This document shows, piece by piece, positions 60,389 through 64,000 of a DNA stretch of 64,000 nt. The stretch is from positions 2,976,001-3,040,000 of the forward strand of contig OY970283.1 in the NCBI GenBank assembly GCA_963715995.1, read 5' to 3'. Both the position numbers and the translations under genes were made by a program. Position 1 is the first letter of the stretch; each line of letters begins with the position of its first letter. The notes beneath the pieces were generated by a model. It saw only the letters and a list, made by a program, of their open reading frames with translations, was not told where the DNA came from and did not search any database. This DNA comes from DATBDN01 sp963715995 (lineage in GTDB: Bacteria; Actinomycetota; Thermoleophilia; Solirubrobacterales; Thermoleophilaceae).

Positions 60389-63163
60389 ATGGAGCCCGTT
60401 CGCCGCGGCTTGAAGCCGCTCCTCACGCTCGTCGTCATCGCGATCTGCCTGGTGGCCCTCCCGGCCGCCTCGCAGGCGGCAAACACCACCTTGCGCAACA
60501 GCATGTTGCGTGGCCTTGGTGCGGCGAAGGCGCAGGGCCCAGTCGCTGCTTCCAAGCGCCTGACCCTCGGGGTCGCGCTCGCGCTCCCGCGCGCGGCCGC
60601 CCAGCAGCGCTTCATCGAGGCGCTGTACGACCCGAAGAGCCCGAGCTACCACAAGTTCCTCACCCCAGCGCAGTGGAACAAGCGCTTCGGCGTCTCGGCT
60701 TCGAAGTCGAATGCGACGGTGGCATGGCTGCGCTCCGGCGGCCTGCACGTCACCCGCGTGCCCGGCGCCCGCGAGTACGTCCTCGCCTCGGGCAGCGCCG
60801 CACAGGTCGAGCGACTGCTCCACACGAGCATCAGCCGCTTCAGCTTCCAGGGCCGCAGCTACTTCGCGAACACGAAGGCCCCCGCGGTTCCGTCCCGCCT
60901 GGGCATCCTCGGTGTCTCGGGCCTCAACAACTTCGAAGGACCGCGGCTGGCGAGCCACAAGAAGCTCACGCCGCAGGTACCGCACCTGACGCACGCGCTC
61001 AGCCCGACCACCGACACCGGCCTGACGAAGCCCTCGGACCTCTGGTCGATCTACGACCAGCCGGGCGAGAACAGGGGCGATGGCCAGTCGATGGCGATCT
61101 TCGGCTGGGGCTCCACCAAGAGCACCCAGAGCGACCTGGCTCTGTTCGACCAGGAGAACGGCCTGCCGGCCGTGCCCCTCGACATCCGCTACTTCGGCGA
61201 CTCTTCCGAGCAGGTCGCCGACGACTCGGCGGCGGAGGAAGAGTGGGACATCGACACCCAGGCCTCGACCGGCATGGCGCCGAACGTCGCCGGTGAGACC
61301 CTCTACTTCGGGAAGACCGGCTCTGACGCCGACCTGATCGCGGCCTACGCCGCGTGGGCCGGCGACCCGAGCGGTGCGCTCCAGGGCAGCTCGTCGTTCG
61401 GCGGCTGCGAGCAGGCGCCCGGCACCGACAACATCGGCGGCGGTCCCGGCAGCCCGACCGGTGTGGTCATCGCGGGTAACGCCCACCAGCAGCAGTACGA
61501 AGAGCAGCTCGCCAAGCTCGTCGCCGAGGGACGCACGATGTTCGCGTCGACCGGTGACACCGGCGCTGGCTGCCCGGCGGTCTCGCTCGTGCTGAACGGG
61601 GTGACGCTGCTGCCGACGCCGATGCTCAACTACCCGGCCGTCAGCCCGAACGTGGTCGCCGTCGGCGGCACGGTCCTCTACCACGAGGACGCCACCTCGA
61701 CCACGCCCGCCACGCGCGCGCTCGAGTACGGCTGGACGCACGGTGGCGGCGGCTCGAGCCTGTTCATCCCGGCTCCGAAGTACCAGACCGACAACGTGAC
61801 GCTGCTCGGCCAGTGTGTCTCCGACTCGACCGGCAACCCGGTCGTGCCGCCCGTGACCTGTCGCGGAATCCCGGACGTCTCGGCGCAGTCCGGCGACGTG
61901 CTCACCAACGGCTACTCGATCACCGTCGGCGGCTCTCCCGATCAGTCGGGCGGCGGCACCAGTCTGTCGTCGCCGCTCTGGCTCGGCATGTGGACGCGGA
62001 TCCAGGCCGGTCAGGCGAACGCGGCCGGCAACGGCTTCGCCAACCCAGCGCTCTACAAGCTCGGCTCACAGGCGGGCGACTTCTTCGACGTCGGCGGCAT
62101 CTCGACCGAGACGATCCCGAGCTGCAACGGCCAGTACTGCTCGACGCCCGGCTGGGATTACCAGACCGGCTGGGGCACGCCCGACGTCGCGAACCTGATG
62201 AAGGCGATCGACGGCGGGACAGCGCCGGCGACTCCGGGCACGTCCAACCCGGTGCCGGGTCCCGGCACGGTCGACGAGGGCAGCCTCACTCCGTGCCCCG
62301 GACCGCAGATGGCGGACAAGGACGGCGATGCGCCGAACGCCTATCCGGGCGGGGACGGCTCGAACATGGATGAGTTCGACGTCGAGAACGCCAGCTTCGA
62401 CACGACGACCGCCAACGGCGCACCGGCGCTCGGCGTGACCCTGAATGTCAAGAACCTCGACGGGATGCTGCCGCTCAACACGCTCAGCGGCATCTGGACC
62501 GTTCACTTCACGATCAACGGGGCTGCCTGGCAGGCTCAGGCCACCCAGGACGGGCGCGGCCCGATCGCCCAGTTCAGCTTCGATCTGATCGACAAGGACA
62601 GCAACGCGACGGCCGTCGACGGCACCGCGACCCAGGGTGCGCCCGGCACGCTGCGCTGGCTGATACCGCTGTCGGCGCTCGGCTCGGGGGCTGACACCTC
62701 CACGCTCAAGCAGACGTTCGCGGACGCGAACGGCGCCTTCACGCTCGAGGGCACGGGCCTGACCTACACGGCAGCTGGTGACCGCGCGCCGGACTCGGGC
62801 TTCGGCTCGCAGTGGCCGATCGGCACCGACTGCGCGAACCCGCCGGCAACGGGTGGCGGCTCGGGCACTGGGACGACCGGTGGCGACACGGGCACGACCG
62901 GCGGCGGTGGAGACACCGGCACGACGGGTGGCGACACCGGCTCGGGCGGCGACAACGGCACCAGCCAGGGCACGCAGCAGACGGCAGCCCAGAAGAAGGC
63001 GGCCGCGAAGAAGAAGGCGGCCGCGAAGAAGAAGGCGGCGGCTAAGAAGCGGGCCGCGGCGAAGAAGCGTGCGGCGGCGACGAAGCGGGCTGCGGCCAAG
63101 AAGCGAGCCGCTGCGAAGAAGCGCGCTGCCGCCAAGAAGCGGGCGGCTGCGAAGAGCGCCTAG
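60389..63163 (+). CDS. Secreted S53 (sedolisin/kumamolisin) serine-carboxyl peptidase with Lys/Ala tail
   Basis: A 924-residue protease. Signal peptide (LLTLVVIAICLVALPAASQA), then a pro-kumamolisin activation domain (about 35-190: DPKSPSYHKFLTPAQW). The catalytic domain has Glu285 and Asp289 (EWDID), oxyanion Asp390 (STGDTGAG) and Ser525 (GGTSLSSP). The calcium site is likely YQTGWGTPD. A further beta domain of about 190 residues (about 630-820) follows, then a Gly/Thr linker and a final about 50-residue tail of AAAKK repeats. S53 enzymes are acid-active. The Lys/Ala tail is like that of the hydrolase at 12440. Repeat element copy 3 lies 3' of it. Confidence 0.9.
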   Translation: MEPVRRGLKPLLTLVVIAICLVALPAASQAANTTLRNSMLRGLGAAKAQGPVAASKRLTLGVALALPRAAAQQRFIEALYDPKSPSYHKFLTPAQWNKRFGVSASKSNATVAWLRSGGLHVTRVPGAREYVLASGSAAQVERLLHTSISRFSFQGRSYFANTKAPAVPSRLGILGVSGLNNFEGPRLASHKKLTPQVPHLTHALSPTTDTGLTKPSDLWSIYDQPGENRGDGQSMAIFGWGSTKSTQSDLALFDQENGLPAVPLDIRYFGDSSEQVADDSAAEEEWDIDTQASTGMAPNVAGETLYFGKTGSDADLIAAYAAWAGDPSGALQGSSSFGGCEQAPGTDNIGGGPGSPTGVVIAGNAHQQQYEEQLAKLVAEGRTMFASTGDTGAGCPAVSLVLNGVTLLPTPMLNYPAVSPNVVAVGGTVLYHEDATSTTPATRALEYGWTHGGGGSSLFIPAPKYQTDNVTLLGQCVSDSTGNPVVPPVTCRGIPDVSAQSGDVLTNGYSITVGGSPDQSGGGTSLSSPLWLGMWTRIQAGQANAAGNGFANPALYKLGSQAGDFFDVGGISTETIPSCNGQYCSTPGWDYQTGWGTPDVANLMKAIDGGTAPATPGTSNPVPGPGTVDEGSLTPCPGPQMADKDGDAPNAYPGGDGSNMDEFDVENASFDTTTANGAPALGVTLNVKNLDGMLPLNTLSGIWTVHFTINGAAWQAQATQDGRGPIAQFSFDLIDKDSNATAVDGTATQGAPGTLRWLIPLSALGSGADTSTLKQTFADANGAFTLEGTGLTYTAAGDRAPDSGFGSQWPIGTDCANPPATGGGSGTGTTGGDTGTTGGGGDTGTTGGDTGSGGDNGTSQGTQQTAAQKKAAAKKKAAAKKKAAAKKRAAAKKRAAATKRAAAKKRAAAKKRAAAKKRAAAKSA
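62992..63160 (+). repeat. Low-complexity Lys/Ala codon repeat (protein tail)
   Basis: A run of GCGGCYGCGAAGAAG-type units encodes AAAKK/AAAKR repeats at the end of the S53 protease. A matching run (12440-12605, minus strand) ends the CocE/NonD hydrolase. Both are in frame up to the stop codon. Confidence 0.8.
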
Positions 63164-63517
63164 CGGCGGGCGGCCTGGCGGCGGCTTGCGCTGGCGGGCT
63201 GCCGGCTTCGCCCCGCGAACGCATCGCAACCGTCAAAAACTGTCGCTATTCGCACACCAATTGACGGTTGCTCCCCCGAACCGCGTCGCTGCGATCACTT
63301 AGGTCCGCCGCCCGACCACAACTGATCACAGCGATACCAAGAGCGGCCTCGCGAGCGAGCACCGATCCCTCTTGGTTGCCCAACGGAGGGTCGGTGCTCG
63401 CGAACCACGCCGCTCGAGCCCTGACGCGTGGACGGAGAGCGAGCCACCCGAAAGCGCCACCCGAAAACACCACCGCGTCCCCGCCCTGGGTGAGTTTCCG
63501 CGGAAACGTCTCCGCAG
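63164..63517 (+). repeat. Non-coding serial-hairpin element, copy 3 (shorter, divergent)
   Basis: The gap between convergent genes holds three inverted repeats. Nearest the S53 gene is GCAACCGTCAA (63226-63236) with TTGACGGTTGC (63261-63271), perfect 11-bp arms around a GCTATTCGC core. Next is CGCTGCGATCA (63287-63297) with TGATCACAGCG (63323-63333), 10 of 11. Last is hairpin a, inverted relative to copies 1 and 2: GCGAGCACCGA (63355-63365) to TCGGTGCTCGC (63391-63401), same arms and nearly the same loop. One 27-bp unit end (GCTCGAGCGGCGTGG in reverse) follows. Order and orientation relative to the upstream gene are as in copies 1 and 2, but the inner hairpins differ in sequence. Confidence 0.75.
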
Positions 63518-64000
63518 CTAGCGCACCAGCGCCGGCGCCGCGCTGACGCACTGGCGCACGACTCGGTTCAAGCGGAACAGGTTGAGGTCGCCCAGCGGCG
63601 TCGTCAGTGATCCCACGCGGTTGGTCACGAAGCCGACGGAGAGTCCCGCCTGCGGGTCCGCCCAGCCACCCGATCCGCCGTAGCCGTAGTGGCCGAACGC
63701 CCTCGTTGCGGCGCGGCCGGCGCCGAACGCCTGGTGATAGCCCAGTCGCCAGCGCATAGTCAGCCCGAGCACTGCGTCGGCTCCGCGCACCTGCACCTTG
63801 CCGAGCTTCTCGACGGTCTCCGGCGTCAGGTACTCCACCCCACCCGCACGGCCGCCGTTCGCGAACGGTTCGTACATCGCAGCCAGCGCGCGGGCGCTGA
63901 GCGCGCCGTTCACGGCCGGCATCTCGGTGGTCCAGATCGGCGGCTCCGGCCCCTCGAACAGGCGGTCGAAGCCGGGCACGTGCAGGGCATCAAGCGTGAC
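63518..64000 (-). CDS. Serine hydrolase, beta-lactamase (class C/EstB) family (5' partial)
   Basis: The frame is open to the right edge, so the start and the SxxK nucleophile are outside the window. The visible 160 residues contain the C-terminal part of the fold: ALSARALAAMYEPFANGG, LTPETVEKLGK, and HYGYGGSGGWADPQAGLSVGFVTN, whose HxG corresponds to the third active-site motif of class C beta-lactamases and EstB-type esterases. These are often esterases or D-aminopeptidases rather than antibiotic-hydrolysing enzymes. No tail or membrane segment is seen at the C-terminus. GTG 63979 is an internal codon. Confidence 0.8.
   Translation of the reverse strand, partial: VTLDALHVPGFDRLFEGPEPPIWTTEMPAVNGALSARALAAMYEPFANGGRAGGVEYLTPETVEKLGKVQVRGADAVLGLTMRWRLGYHQAFGAGRAATRAFGHYGYGGSGGWADPQAGLSVGFVTNRVGSLTTPLGDLNLFRLNRVVRQCVSAAPALVR

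Overview
The window is high-GC DNA that is almost entirely coding. GTG, TTG and probably CTG starts are common, and 4-bp ATGA/GTGA overlaps join many neighbouring genes. Gene content points to an actinobacterium of the Thermoleophilia/Solirubrobacterales type: a GlgE-type glucan pathway, a mycobacterial-style acyl-CoA desaturase with its own reductase, a WS/DGAT wax synthase, an F420-type luciferase-like oxidoreductase, EttA, and many secreted CocE/NonD, S53 and G1 hydrolases. That placement is inference from gene content; no rRNA is present. I saw no tRNA, rRNA, CRISPR array, IS element or integrase.

Layout. 1-9180: the end of a PI-PLC-like/lectin-like protein, an L,D-transpeptidase with a structured leader, a secreted beta-propeller protein, a small zinc-ribbon protein, an esterase, a flavoprotein dehydrogenase, a G1 (eqolisin) protease, an LLM oxidoreductase and an alpha/beta hydrolase. 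9264-11684: wax ester synthase and an AzlCD exporter. 11690-12439: long non-coding repeat element, copy 1. 12440-21750: two secreted CocE/NonD hydrolases, an MFS exporter, a lipase, and the ferredoxin reductase-desaturase operon. 21760-24776: a TetR regulator divergent from a Baeyer-Villiger-type monooxygenase-SDR operon. 25660-26375: repeat element, copy 2.

26376-41735 is the metabolic core. A minus-strand, translationally coupled cluster runs glgE-treS-mak-glgB-treZ-glgX-treY, followed by a GT4 gene, with malQ divergent from glgE. Together these encode trehalose to maltose (TreS), maltose to maltose-1-phosphate (Mak), elongation (GlgE), branching (GlgB), debranching (GlgX) and recycling of glucan to trehalose (TreY/TreZ). 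treY carries an apparent one-base frameshift at a conserved site near its 3' end.

41768-64000: an SGNH hydrolase, a zinc alcohol dehydrogenase, a third CocE/NonD hydrolase, a large acyl-CoA dehydrogenase whose start overlaps that of divergent ettA, an aminotransferase-enoyl-CoA hydratase pair, a secreted glycine-rich protein with ALK/GCC2-like domains, an SNF2 helicase, an HhH-GPD protein, a DrrAB-type ABC exporter, a secreted VolA-like lipase, an S53 protease with a Lys/Ala-rich tail, a third related repeat element, and the 3' part of a beta-lactamase-family hydrolase.

The most unexplained structure is the non-coding repeat family at 11702-12439, 25690-26375 and about 63226-63450. It is a series of imperfect hairpins, three of them starting exactly 55 bp apart in both long copies. 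Each copy lies in the same orientation just 3' of a gene, and two of the three host genes encode secreted hydrolases ending in Lys/Arg/Ala-rich tails.
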